A stretch of DNA of 52,507 nt, from assembly GCF_001672895.1 (NCBI RefSeq), contig NZ_LZKP01000113.1, forward strand, positions 1 through 52,507, in the 5' to 3' direction. Below the pieces are notes generated by a model. It ran no database searches. It was not told where the DNA came from and saw nothing but the letters and a program-made list of their open reading frames with translations. The position numbers were made by a program, and so were the translations under genes. Of this stretch, positions 18,140-28,300 are shown one piece after another (the first letter of the stretch is position 1; each line of letters starts with the position of its first letter). This DNA comes from Mycobacterium sp. E740 (GTDB lineage: Bacteria > Actinomycetota > Actinomycetes > Mycobacteriales > Mycobacteriaceae).

Positions 18140-18764
18140 GCCCACCAAGGGCCCTCGCCTCGGCGGGTCGTCCTCGCACCAGAAGGCGATCCTGGCCAAT
18201 CTGGCCACTTCGCTGTTCGAGCACGGCCGGATCAAGACGACCGAGCCGAAGGCCCGGGCGTTGCGGCCGTACGCGGAGAAGCTCATCACGCACGCGAAGA
18301 AGGGCACGCTGCACAACCGGCGTGAGGTGATGAAGAAGATCCGCGACAAGGACATCGTGCACGTGCTGTTCGCCGAGATCGGTCCGTTCTTCGCCGACCG
18401 CAACGGCGGCTACACCCGCATCATCAAGGTCGAGAACCGCAAGGGCGACAACGCGCCGATGGCGGTCATCGAGCTGGTGCGGGAGAAGACGGTCACGTCG
18501 GAGGCGAATAGGGCCCGCCGGAGCCGCTCCGGCGGCGACACCGGGCCGAGTTCGGGCGGCTCGAAGAAGGCCGAGCAGCCGGTTGCTGCCGCCGCGGCAC
18601 CGCAGGCTGCTGTGGAGCCGGAAGCGGCAGAAGGCCCCACGGAGGTCGAGTCGGTCGAGGAGGCCGTCGAGGAAGAGGACGCCGCGATCGAGGAGGCCCA
18701 GGCCGCCGAGGCCGAGGCCGACTCCGGGGAAGCCGAATCCGACGAGGATGCCGACAAGTCCTAG
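18132..18764 (+). CDS. rplQ: 50S ribosomal protein L17 with long C-terminal extension
   Basis: A 210-aa protein. The first 120 residues are canonical L17 ([37 protein letters not shown]). A long Ala/Glu-rich acidic tail (about 130-210) follows, typical of mycobacterial L17. The ATG at 18132 matches the family start; a weak GAGG lies 6 nt upstream. It sits at the exit-tunnel side of the 50S subunit. The tail probably extends from the ribosome surface; its role is unknown. Confidence 0.96.
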   Translation: MPKPTKGPRLGGSSSHQKAILANLATSLFEHGRIKTTEPKARALRPYAEKLITHAKKGTLHNRREVMKKIRDKDIVHVLFAEIGPFFADRNGGYTRIIKVENRKGDNAPMAVIELVREKTVTSEANRARRSRSGGDTGPSSGGSKKAEQPVAAAAAPQAAVEPEAAEGPTEVESVEEAVEEEDAAIEEAQAAEAEADSGEAESDEDADKS

Positions 18765-18768
18765 CGAC

Positions 18769-19635
18769 GTGAGTGACGGGCCCGCCATCGACTCCGGTGG
18801 CGGGCTCGTTCGTCTCCGGCTCGATATCGCTTACGACGGAACAGATTTCGCCGGCTGGGCCGTACAGGCCGGGCAGCGCACGGTCGCCGGTGTTCTGGAA
18901 GGTGCGCTATCGACCGTGTTCCGCACGCGGGTGATCGTGCGCGGAGCGGGGCGCACCGATGCCGGAGTGCACGCCACCGGCCAGGTCGCCCATATCGACG
19001 TGCCGGAAAGCGCTCTGCCCAACGCGTTTCCGCGCGTGCCGCGCCGCGACGAGAGCGAGTTCCTCGCGCTGGTGCGACGGCTCGGGCGCTTCCTGCCGCC
19101 GGACGTCCGGGTGCTCGACGTTGCGCGGGCGGCTCCTGGTTTCGATGCCCGGTTCTCGGCGCTGCGCCGCCACTACGTCTACCGGCTGTCGACGGCGCCC
19201 TACGGCGTCGAGCCGCACGACGCGCGCTACGTCACCGCGTGGCCGCGCCCCCTCGATGTGGCCGCGATGACCGAGGCGTCTCGGGAGTTGTTGGGGCTGC
19301 ATGACTTCGCTGCGTTCTGCCGGCACCGCGAAGGCGCCACCACGATTCGCGAACTGCAGCGGCTGGACTGGTCGAGCGAGGGGACACGCGTCACCGCTCA
19401 TGTGAGTGCCGACGCGTTCTGCTGGTCGATGGTCCGGTCGCTGGTCGGTGCACTGCTGGCGGTCGGCGAGCACCGTCGCGAAACCGGTTGGTGCGCGACG
19501 TTGCTGAACGCCGATCGACGCTCGAGCGAGTTCGCGGCGGCGCCGCCGCAGGGCCTGACGCTCGTCGGCGTCGACTATCCGGCTGACGAAGATCTCGCGG
19601 CGCGCAATGAGGTCACTCGGGACCTGCGCCGGTGA
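18769..19635 (+). CDS. truA: tRNA pseudouridine synthase A
   Basis: A 288-aa protein with the catalytic aspartate in [16 protein letters not shown], the [14 protein letters not shown] start and the RRHYVYRLS motif. TruA makes pseudouridine at positions 38-40 of tRNA anticodon arms. The GTG at 18769 follows the rplQ stop by 4 nt; upstream in-frame codons lie in rplQ and are rejected. It converges on the cutinase gene with a 6-nt gap. Confidence 0.93.
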   Translation: MSDGPAIDSGGGLVRLRLDIAYDGTDFAGWAVQAGQRTVAGVLEGALSTVFRTRVIVRGAGRTDAGVHATGQVAHIDVPESALPNAFPRVPRRDESEFLALVRRLGRFLPPDVRVLDVARAAPGFDARFSALRRHYVYRLSTAPYGVEPHDARYVTAWPRPLDVAAMTEASRELLGLHDFAAFCRHREGATTIRELQRLDWSSEGTRVTAHVSADAFCWSMVRSLVGALLAVGEHRRETGWCATLLNADRRSSEFAAAPPQGLTLVGVDYPADEDLAARNEVTRDLRR

Positions 19636-19641
19636 TTCCGG

Positions 19642-20337
19642 TCAGATACGGCCGGCGATGAAATCGGCCGCCTGGTTGACCATGCCGGCGTTGACGTAGG
19701 CCCGCGCGGCGTGGTCGGGCCAGTTACCTTCCCACGTCTTGGGTTCGGCCGGGTTGCAGATCGGGTCCGCACCGTGGCAGAGCTCGATCGTGCGCTCTCG
19801 GTACAGCGGGCTGAAATTGGTGATCGGGCCCACCCACGCGGCCCCGTTGCCGAACAACGCGATGGCCGCGATGTGAGTGTCCATTCCCGGCGGCAGCGGC
19901 TTTTTGAAGCCGAACGCCGAAATGGGCGCGGCCACCACGACGTCGGTGACCGCAGCGCCCAGCGAATAGCCGCCCAGCACCAGCCGGGTGTCGGGGCAGC
20001 GCGCGACCATGTCCTGGATGCGCGAGCTCATGTCGTTCGCGCCGATGTCCACCTCGTAGTCGGCGGGGTAGTTCACGGCGTAGAGGCTGACGTTCTTGTC
20101 GGTCTTGTTGCGCAGGGCGCTGATGAGCGCGTTACCGATCACGCCCGCGCCGGGCGCTTCGGTGCGCCCGCGCGCGAAGATCAGCTCGACCTGTGGGCAC
20201 GATTGCGCGGCGGCGACGGGTGTGGCCGCGGGCCGGTTGGTGGTGGCGGGCGCGACGAGTCCGGCCGCGGCGAGTACGACTGCCCCTGCGAGCAACGTCC
20301 CCCGACGGCCCCAACGACGAACAAGATCACTTTGCAC
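19642..20337 (-). CDS. Secreted cutinase-family hydrolase (copy 1)
   Basis: A 231-aa secreted serine esterase. An N-terminal hydrophobic segment (LLAGAVVLAAAGLVAPA) acts as signal peptide. The nucleophile is in GGYSLGAAV (family consensus GYSQG). The Asp lies in GADPIC and the His in WPDHAARAY, with paired cysteines at CPQVEL and later. Mycobacterial cutinase-like proteins cleave lipid esters or phospholipids. GTG start at 20337. It lies next to a second copy, equivalent to Cut3/Cut4 beside ESX-4 in M. tuberculosis. Confidence 0.88.
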   Translation of the reverse strand: MQSDLVRRWGRRGTLLAGAVVLAAAGLVAPATTNRPAATPVAAAQSCPQVELIFARGRTEAPGAGVIGNALISALRNKTDKNVSLYAVNYPADYEVDIGANDMSSRIQDMVARCPDTRLVLGGYSLGAAVTDVVVAAPISAFGFKKPLPPGMDTHIAAIALFGNGAAWVGPITNFSPLYRERTIELCHGADPICNPAEPKTWEGNWPDHAARAYVNAGMVNQAADFIAGRI

Positions 20338-20394
20338 CCCGCCGATCTTAACGGATGGAATCGACGCGTCGGCAAGAGAATTTGCCGTCGAGGT

Positions 20395-21105
20395 TCAGAC
20401 CAGACCCGCGACGAAGTTCGCCGCCTGCTGGACCAGCCCGGCGCTCACGTAGTCGTTGTGAGCGAAGGGGTTGCGGCCACGCGAGCAAATCGGGTCGCCG
20501 TCCTTGCACAGATCGATCGCCCTGCCGGCGAACACGGAACTGGTGATCGGGTTGCTGAACTTCGTCGCCGGGTTGCCGAACACCGCGACGGCCGCCACGT
20601 TCGACACCAGGCTCTGGGGCAGCGGCGGCGCCGACCCGATCGAGCCGATCTTGTTGCCGAGCGGCGGCACACCGGCCAGCATGTCGATGACGGCCGCCCC
20701 CTGCGAGTAGCCGCCGAGCACCAGGCGCGTCGTCGGGCACTGCTGCGACATCATCGCGACCCGGTTGGCGGCGTCGGTCGCCCCGTCTGCGGCGGCCAGG
20801 AAATCGTAGGAAGCGGGGTAGTTGACCGCGTAGGTGGTGAGGCTGCGGTTGCCGATCAAGCTCCGCAGCGCATTGGCGAACGCGGATCCCGGTGTGCCGA
20901 GGCCGGGGGTGTCGTCGGTGCCGCGGGCGAAGATCACCTCGACATCGGCGCAGTCGGAGCTGGCAGAACCGTAGCCGTATCCCGGGTTGACCGGCCCGGG
21001 CGGAGGGCCGGGTTGGGCGGTCGCTGACGGCGCCCCGCCGCCGACGACCGCGACGGTGGCGGCCACGGCGGCCGCGAACCGGGCCGTTTCGCGCAGCAAA
21101 GTCAC
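20395..21105 (-). CDS. Secreted cutinase-family hydrolase (copy 2)
   Basis: A 236-aa secreted cutinase paralogue. It has a signal peptide (RFAAAVAATVAVVGGGAPSATA), a Pro/Gly-rich linker, nucleophile in GGYSQGAAV, Asp in DGDPIC and His in PFAHNDYVSAG. The GTG at 21105 is chosen because it begins the signal peptide; longer frames extend into upstream DNA without homology. It is upstream of copy 1 by 57 nt on the same strand and divergent from eccB4 across 120 nt. Confidence 0.88.
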   Translation of the reverse strand: MTLLRETARFAAAVAATVAVVGGGAPSATAQPGPPPGPVNPGYGYGSASSDCADVEVIFARGTDDTPGLGTPGSAFANALRSLIGNRSLTTYAVNYPASYDFLAAADGATDAANRVAMMSQQCPTTRLVLGGYSQGAAVIDMLAGVPPLGNKIGSIGSAPPLPQSLVSNVAAVAVFGNPATKFSNPITSSVFAGRAIDLCKDGDPICSRGRNPFAHNDYVSAGLVQQAANFVAGLV

Positions 21106-21225
21106 GCCGACATACTCACATATCCGGGGGCCTGTCGGCCAACGGTTTGCTCGTCCGGCCCCTCTGGGGCGACGAAAACGGTGATCGCTGCGCCTGCCCG
21201 CGAGCCTTAGGCTGACGGCGGGGGA

Positions 21226-22614
21226 GTGATGACAGGGCGATCGACCAACGGACTGCAGCTCAGCGCACACCGCTTCCTGCTGCGGCGAATGCAGCACGCG
21301 CTCGTCCGTGGCGACGTCGGAATGTTCGATGATCCGATGCGAGCACAGTCGCTTTCGATGCTCGCCGGGGCGGTCCTGACGGCCATCGCGATCGGGGCTT
21401 GCGCCGTGCTGGCGTTCGTTGCGCCGCGCGGGACGCTCGGCGATGAGCCGATCGTTTTGGTGCGTGATACCGGCGCACTCTACGTACGCGTCGATCACAC
21501 TTTGCATCCAGCGCTGAACCTCGCGTCGGCGCGGCTCATCACGGGTTCGACCGCGAAGCCGCAGCTCGTCAGCGCCTCAGCCGTCAGTGCCGCGCCGCGC
21601 GGAGCGACGCTGGGGATTCCGGGCGCACCCGACACGATCGGAACGCCGTTGACCGCGGACGAGTCCGGCTGGCTCGTCTGCGACGACGCGTCATCGGCGA
21701 CCACCGTACTGGTGGGGCGGGTCGACGATGCCCGTGCCGCCCGCCGCAGCGTACTGGTCAGCGTCGTGGACGAAGGCGCCGCGACAACGTATCTGCTGTT
21801 CGACGGGCGGCGCGCGCGAGTCGACCTGCGCAACCCCGCCGTCGTCCGTGCGCTTCGGGTGGAGGGCGTTGTGCCGCGGCCCGTCTCGCGTGCGGTTCTG
21901 GACATGTTGCCGGAGGTTGCGGAGATCGCAGCGCCGTACATCCGCAACGCCGGTGCGCAGGCGTCGCTACGCGGGTTGCGTGTGGGCGCTGTGGTCCGTG
22001 TCCCGCGAACGGATTTCGCGGAGCTCTACGTGGTGCTCGCGACAGGTGTGCAGCGGATAGGAGCTGTGGCCGCCGACCTCATCCTGTTCACTCAGGCTCA
22101 GCAGGCACGCGAGATTGCAACCGTCGACCCCGGTGTCATCGGCGCGGTCCCGGTTGTCGACGAGCTGCCGGTTGCGGATTTCCCCGCGCGCGCGGGCGTC
22201 GCCGACGATCCCGTGCTGTGCGGGCAGTGGCGGTGGGCGAACGGCTCGAATTCCGTTGCCGCAGAGGTGGTGAGCGCCGACTCGATGCCCGGGTACGAAG
22301 TTGCGCGGACCATTCAGTTGGCGCAGGGCGACTCGGCCGCCGCCGGCATCGACGGCTTTTCCCTGGCCGGTGGGCGCAGCGCGTACGTGCGGGCGGTCGG
22401 CGTCAGCGGCGACGGCGCGCGGAGCGGAACCCTGTACCTGGTCGATGACAACGGTGTGGTCTTCGGTATCCGTGACGAGAAAACGGCCGAGCGGCTGGGG
22501 TTGCTCGGGGAGCCGGTGCCTGCACCGTGGCCGGTGCTGGCGCGGCTACCGCGGGGGCCGGAGCTGAGTGTGGCGGCGGCCTCAGTCGCGCGGGACGGCC
22601 TTGTCGTTCCGTAA
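21226..22614 (+). CDS. eccB4: ESX-4 secretion system component EccB4
   Basis: A 462-aa type VII secretion membrane protein. A single transmembrane helix lies at about 44-67 (LAGAVLTAIAIGACAVLAFVAP), after a short cytoplasmic segment LSAHRFLLRRMQHALV typical of EccB. The periplasmic part has the conserved Cys pair (WLVCDD, VLCGQW). EccB forms part of the inner-membrane secretion complex. GTG at 21226 or the adjacent ATG at 21229 can start it. Its 3' end overlaps the convergent mycP4 by 33 bp. Confidence 0.93.
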   Translation: MMTGRSTNGLQLSAHRFLLRRMQHALVRGDVGMFDDPMRAQSLSMLAGAVLTAIAIGACAVLAFVAPRGTLGDEPIVLVRDTGALYVRVDHTLHPALNLASARLITGSTAKPQLVSASAVSAAPRGATLGIPGAPDTIGTPLTADESGWLVCDDASSATTVLVGRVDDARAARRSVLVSVVDEGAATTYLLFDGRRARVDLRNPAVVRALRVEGVVPRPVSRAVLDMLPEVAEIAAPYIRNAGAQASLRGLRVGAVVRVPRTDFAELYVVLATGVQRIGAVAADLILFTQAQQAREIATVDPGVIGAVPVVDELPVADFPARAGVADDPVLCGQWRWANGSNSVAAEVVSADSMPGYEVARTIQLAQGDSAAAGIDGFSLAGGRSAYVRAVGVSGDGARSGTLYLVDDNGVVFGIRDEKTAERLGLLGEPVPAPWPVLARLPRGPELSVAAASVARDGLVVP

Positions 22615-23943
22615 CCGCCTGCGGCACAACGTGGTTGCGGCTACAGCGAGGATAACCGCCAGGCAGATGGCGGCGCCGCGTAGCGCGATGAGGGCAGGTC
22701 GCTGATCGGGCGCGGTGGACGCCGGAAACGCCACGGCCGTGACCCGATCCGCTTTTTCGATGGGTCGCGGGCCGCCCGTCACCGCCCCCAGCACGTCGAC
22801 GACTCCGTGCCCCACGACGGGATCCCATCCCGCGGCGGGGTGCCGCGCCGTCTCCTCGATGCGGCGCATCACTTGCCGGGCGGTCAACTGTGGTGATCGT
22901 GCCCGAACCAGCGCCACGAGGCCGGCGACGACGGGTGCGGCGTAGCTGGTTCCGGCGATCGGTTGCTCACCGGCCGAGGTCGCTGTTTTGGCGACCAGCC
23001 CCTCGCCGTCGCGATCGAGTGAGATCACTTTCTCGCCCGCCGCGGCGACGTCGACCCAGGGGCCGGCGAGGCTGAAGTCCGACGGTCGCCCGTCCGGGGC
23101 GATCGACCCGACCGTCAGCACGTAGTCGTCATACCAGGCGGGGCTCGCCACCACCTTGACGTCGTCCCAGTCCGGCCGGCCCGGATGAGTGGGATTCTGG
23201 TCCCGACATTGCCCGGGCGCACCGACATTGCCCGCGGCGGCCACGACGACGACGTTCTTCACGTCGACCGCGTACGCCAGAGCCGCGCCCAAGGCTCGGT
23301 CATCCAGGACGGCGTCGGCGGCGACGCAGGCTACGGTCGAGATGTTGATGACGGTCGCGCCCATGTCCGCTGCCGTACGCACCGCCCTGGCGAGGGTGTC
23401 GACGTCGCCGAAACCGGAGCCGGTCGTGTTGTCTGCTGCACGGAACTTGTTGCTGGACTGCCGGATACCGACAATCGCGGCGTCCGGAGCGACGCCGCTG
23501 AACCGGTTCGCGGTCTCGCGATCCGCCGTGGCGCCGATGATCCCTGCGACGATCGTGCCGTGTCCATCGCAGTCCTCGGTGCCGTCACTGCTTGAGACGA
23601 AGTCGCCACCGGGAACGAGATGAGGCAACAGCCGATGGCGCGCCACCCCGGTGTCGATCACCGCGACTGTCTGCCCCGCGCCGCGCGTCAGCCGCCACAC
23701 TGACGGCAGATCCAAGTCGTCGAGTTGGCCACCGGCGTCGGCTGGTACCGAATCGCCGAGCGATGCAGCGCATTGCTCGGTCTGCTCGGTGCGTGTCGGC
23801 GGTGCGGGTGACTGCGACTTGGGCAGCAGCGAGTCGTCGACTGCCGGCGGCGTTGTCGCGGCCGCCTTCGGCACGACGGCCGGGGGAGCGAACACGAATG
23901 CGGCGGGAAGCGCGATGCCGAGCATCCGTGTGCCGATCGACAT
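22582..23943 (-). CDS. mycP4: ESX-4 mycosin, subtilisin-like protease MycP4
   Basis: A 453-aa membrane-anchored serine protease. A signal peptide (about 1-30), then catalytic D97 (VAVIDTGV), H128 (CDGHGT), oxyanion N239 (AAAGNV) and S333 (GTSYAAP). A C-terminal transmembrane helix follows at about 422-441. Mycosins face the periplasm and stabilise ESX complexes. ATG at 23943 shares one base with the eccD4 stop (TGATG). The long frame continuing upstream belongs to shadow sequence of eccD4. Confidence 0.93.
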   Translation of the reverse strand: MSIGTRMLGIALPAAFVFAPPAVVPKAAATTPPAVDDSLLPKSQSPAPPTRTEQTEQCAASLGDSVPADAGGQLDDLDLPSVWRLTRGAGQTVAVIDTGVARHRLLPHLVPGGDFVSSSDGTEDCDGHGTIVAGIIGATADRETANRFSGVAPDAAIVGIRQSSNKFRAADNTTGSGFGDVDTLARAVRTAADMGATVINISTVACVAADAVLDDRALGAALAYAVDVKNVVVVAAAGNVGAPGQCRDQNPTHPGRPDWDDVKVVASPAWYDDYVLTVGSIAPDGRPSDFSLAGPWVDVAAAGEKVISLDRDGEGLVAKTATSAGEQPIAGTSYAAPVVAGLVALVRARSPQLTARQVMRRIEETARHPAAGWDPVVGHGVVDVLGAVTGGPRPIEKADRVTAVAFPASTAPDQRPALIALRGAAICLAVILAVAATTLCRRRLRNDKAVPRD

Positions 23944-25274
23944 CACGTCAGCGCCGAGTTCCGGACGAAGTCGAAAACGCCGGTGATCCAACAACCGAGC
24001 GGTATCACCGCCGCCAACGCCGCGTACTCGGCCAGTTCGACGGCTCGGCGCACCAGCAGGGGCGGTGTGTGACCGAGAAGGGGGATCAGCGCGCCGGTCG
24101 CCAGGAGACAGGCGAGTGCGCCGAACATGTAGCCGTGCTGTGGAGCCACGGCCACCGCGGCCGCCAAACCGGCGATGAGGACGGCGAATCCGCACGCCGT
24201 CAGCGTGGTGCGCCGGACGGTCCCGATGTGGGTGCGGGCGCGCAGCAGCATCGCGGCGCCCACGGCGATCTCGAAAGCAATTGCAGCGAACGAGCGTTCG
24301 GCTACCCGGCTGCCGACGAGCACACTGCCGACGAGCGCAGCCAGTCCTGCGCCCGCCACGATTCCTGTCAGTGTGTCGTGGGCGATCGTCACCCGGCTTT
24401 CCTCGACGCCGGACCGACATCCGATGTCTTCCGCATCGGGCGCCGCGGGGCCGAGGCGAGTGAACTGAATCGCCAGCCGCGCAGCGACGCCAAACGTCGC
24501 GAGCGCCGATGTGGCCAGCAGTACACCCGTGGAGACGCTGTCGAGACTGCCCGTGGTGGCAACCCCCGACGCCGCGGCACACAGCAGCGCGGTGGTGACG
24601 ATGCCGGTCAGCTCCCAACAGAAGCTGAGCCGCAGAAGCAGAACCGCTACGACCAGGGCGGCGCTCGAGGTCAGTAGCAGGTGTGCCGGGAGTGGGCCGA
24701 CGGGAACAGCGACAGCACCCCCGGCGGCGGCCATCAGCACGGCAATTGCGTTCAGCCCGAGGCGTAGTGGTTTCTGGCGACGCTGGCGCTGGGCCACGAC
24801 CGACGCCAGGATGGCTGCGCCACTGAGCCCCGCGGCGGTCGCAACCGGCGCCATACCGACGCCCGCGCGTGCCGAGCAGATGATCGCAACCGCGCCGACC
24901 GCTGCGGCGACCACGCTCGCGACAGCGCACAACGGCTGCGGTACGCCACCTGCAGGGGGTGCAAGGCGGGCCGCCGTACGGCTCGCGTCGCAGTCGAAGA
25001 AGACCGGTGCCGAAACGTCCTCGGTGGTGAGCCACAGAACGTCACCGTCGCGAACCTCATTGTCCCGCAGGCTCAGCGACTCGTCGAGTGAAGCTCCGTC
25101 GACTCGGAGAAGCCGCCAGCGCTGCGCGCTCTGTCGGTGATCGACTTGGATGAGTTCAACAAGCGACGGCAGCATGTCGCCGAGGCAGGCGCGACTCGGC
25201 AGCGCCACATCGACTGTCTGCGCTGTGTGTGGGCCGTCGACGTGCACGGTGACCCGGCACAGTGAAGCGTTCAA
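23943..25274 (-). CDS. eccD4: ESX-4 membrane pore component EccD4
   Basis: A 443-aa polytopic protein. The N-terminal 85 residues form the ubiquitin-like domain (CRVTVHVDG, WRLLRVDGASLDESLSL). About eleven transmembrane segments follow. EccD forms the membrane barrel of type VII secretion. No good ATG/GTG exists; TTG at 25274 is chosen because GGAGGG lies 5 nt before it and the protein then begins just before the conserved RVTVHV strand. An in-frame ATG at 25337 is a less likely alternative. Confidence 0.88.
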   Translation of the reverse strand: MNASLCRVTVHVDGPHTAQTVDVALPSRACLGDMLPSLVELIQVDHRQSAQRWRLLRVDGASLDESLSLRDNEVRDGDVLWLTTEDVSAPVFFDCDASRTAARLAPPAGGVPQPLCAVASVVAAAVGAVAIICSARAGVGMAPVATAAGLSGAAILASVVAQRQRRQKPLRLGLNAIAVLMAAAGGAVAVPVGPLPAHLLLTSSAALVVAVLLLRLSFCWELTGIVTTALLCAAASGVATTGSLDSVSTGVLLATSALATFGVAARLAIQFTRLGPAAPDAEDIGCRSGVEESRVTIAHDTLTGIVAGAGLAALVGSVLVGSRVAERSFAAIAFEIAVGAAMLLRARTHIGTVRRTTLTACGFAVLIAGLAAAVAVAPQHGYMFGALACLLATGALIPLLGHTPPLLVRRAVELAEYAALAAVIPLGCWITGVFDFVRNSALT

Positions 25275-25393
25275 AACATCCCTCCGAATGACGCCGGTGC
25301 GCTCACCGTAACGCCGTCCGCGGGGTCGTGGATGCACTGATTGTTCCGGCTGGGGATGGAACCGAATCGGGCTACGCGGCGTCTATTTCGGCG

Positions 25394-28300
25394 ATGGAGT
25401 TTTCTCGTCAGCCGTGCAGCGTCGAGGTGAAACCACCTCCGGCGCTGCCGAAAGCGGCGCCAAGCAATGCTGTCGCCCGGCTGTTGCCGGTGGCCATGCT
25501 GGTCGCCGCCGTCAGCATGATGGCTGTCTACTTCACGTCCGGGTCCGGCGCGGGCCGCGGACCGATGTTCATGTTCTTCCCGGTGATGATGTTGATGTCT
25601 GTTCTCGGCACCGTGGCTTACGGGCTTCGAGGCGGCGCCGGCCGGTTCGCCGAGATCGACGGCAACCGGCGCGATTACCTGCGCTACCTTGACCGCCTGG
25701 ACGACGACGTGGTGACCGCGGCGGTGGACCAGCACCGCTCACAGCACTGGCGCCATCCCGCCGCCGAGTCTTTGTGGACGTTGGGGGACAACCGGATCGG
25801 GGAGCGGCGCCCCGATGACGACGAGTTCTGCTGTGTCCGGGTCGGCATCGGTGACCAGCCGTTGGCCACGCCACTGGTGGCGCCCGACTACGGCCCGGTC
25901 GACGAGCGGGATCCCGTGACGGTGTCCGCGGTGCGCGCCTTGATTCGTCAGCGTTCGGTCGTGGAGCGCCAGCCGGTTGTGGTCGGGTTGCGGCGGCACA
26001 GCGTGATAGCGGTCGGCGGTGACGAAGGGCAAGCTCGGGGTTTGGTGCGTGCGATGGTGTGCCAGTTGGCCGCCTTCCATGCTCCCGGTCACGTAGCGGT
26101 CGTCGCGGTGGCCGCCCCGTCACGACGCGGTGAGTGGGACTGGCTGAAATGGCTACCACATCATCGATATTCGCTGTACGACTCCGCAGATCTGCACATC
26201 GTCGCGATCGTCGACGGCGCGGCGCCGCCCGACGTCGAAGGGATAACCGGCGGCGTCACGCTCGTCGAGATCGGGCCGGTTCGCGACGAGGGATCGCCCC
26301 GCGTCGTGTACGCGGACGTCGACGTCGACCGGCTGTTGTTGAGCACCAATGAGTCCGAGGTGAGCTGGCAGCCCGACTGTTTGACACCGGTGCAGGCAGC
26401 CATGTGCGCTCGGCGGCTGGCGGCTCACTACGCGGTCGCTGCGAGCAGCGCGCTCCCTGCGTCGCCGTCCCGTAGTTGGCTCGATCTGCTGGGCTTCGAG
26501 CGGCCCGGCCAGATCAACGCCGAAGAGATCTGGACCCGACCCCGTGGGATTCAGCCGGTGCCCATCGGCGTCACCACCGACGGCGCACCGGTGCGCATCG
26601 ACATCAACGAGGCTGCGCGCAACGGCATCGGTCCGCACGGCCTCTGTGTCGGGGCGACTGGCTCCGGGAAGTCCGAACTGCTTCGCACCCTGGTGCTCGG
26701 CATGATCACCATCCACCCACCGGATGTTCTCAACCTCGTGCTGATCGATTTCAAGGGCGGCGCAACGTTTCTCGGGTTGGAGTGCGCGCGGCACGTCGCC
26801 GCGGTGATCACCAACCTCGCCGACGAGGCCCACCTGGTCGCCCGCATGAACGACGCGCTCGCCGGCGAGGTGCATCGCCGACAGGAATTGCTTCGCGCGG
26901 CAGGCAATTTCGCCAACGTGACGGACTACGCCCAGGCTCGGGCGAGCGGGGCGTCACTACCACCGTTACCGGCCCTGTTCGTCGTCGTCGACGAATTCTC
27001 CGAGCTCCTCAGCCAGCACCCAGACTTCGCCGACCTGTTCACGGCGATCGGCAGAGTGGGCAGATCGCTGGGCATCCACCTGCTGTTGGCGAGTCAGCGA
27101 CTCGACGAAGGCAGGCTGCGTGGCCTGGACACCCATCTGTCGTATCGGATCTGTCTCAAGACCTTCTCCGCCAGTGAATCTCGGGCCGTGCTGGGCGTGG
27201 CTGACGCCCATTCGCTGCCCGGCGTTCCCGGCGCGGCTTTCTTGAAGACCGCTGCCGGTGACCTGACCCGCTTCCACACCGCTTTCGTCTCCGGGGCCTG
27301 CGCGCAACCCCGGACCGAGCCGTGTGTGCCGATGCTGTTCACCGCCGCACCGGTCGCCCAGCATGCGGAGCTGCCGTCGGAACACAGACCGACGCCGACC
27401 CTGTTGGGCGCCGTCCTGGACCGAGTCGGCGGCCGAGGGCAGGCCGCGCATCCGGTGTGGCTGCCACCGTTGGACGCACCCCCGACACTCGGCCTGCTCG
27501 GGCACCCCGGCGGCCGCCAGCAGCTGGACGCCCCGATCGGGCTGGCGGACAACCCGTTCGAACAACGTCGCGACCTGCTGACAGCACGGCTGGCGGCGAG
27601 CAACTGCGCGATCATCGGTGCGTCCCAGTCGGGAAAGTCGACCGCCGTGCGAACGCTGATGCTGGCTCTCGCGGAGATGCACGGTCCGACCGAGATCGGC
27701 TTCTACTGCTTCGACTTCGGTGGCGGTGCGCTGAGCAGCCTGAGCGGTCTGCCGCACGTGGGATCGGTGGCCGGTCGAACAGATGCCGATCTGTGCCGCC
27801 GCACCGTTACCGTGCTCGAATCGTTGATCCGACAGCGGGAGGACCGCTTCAGGAATCTGGGCATCGACTCGATGGCCGAATACCGCGCCCGGCGCGCCGC
27901 GGGCGACCCGGACGCAACCGAGGACCGCTACGGCGACGTGTTCCTGGTCGTCGACGGCTGGGCCCATTTGCGTCAGCAGTTCGAAGGCTTGGAAGCGCCG
28001 ATCACCGTGATCGCCGCGCAGGGGCTCGCGTTCGGCGTGCACGTCGTCGTGACGGCGTCGCGGTGGGCCGAGCTGCGCCCAGCGCTCAAAGACCAGATGG
28101 CGACCCGGATAGAACTACGCCTCGGCGACCCGGCCGAGTCGGAGATGGATCGGCGGCGGGCGCGCGCGCTGACCACCGCGCCGCCAGGCCGGGGCATCAC
28201 CGCCGAAGGGCGCGAGATGGTGATGGCGCTGCCCCGTTGGGACGGCGTACGCGACGTGGCCGGTCTGTCCGATGCGGTCGGTGCGACCGTCGACCGCCAC

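Noticed and set aside
23592..24677. A 361-codon plus-strand frame over eccD4 and mycP4
   Set aside because: Low-complexity Arg-rich product, no family, opposite well supported genes.
22582..25035. An 817-codon minus-strand frame containing mycP4
   Set aside because: The part upstream of 23943 is Arg/Pro-rich shadow of eccD4; the signal peptide starts at 23943.
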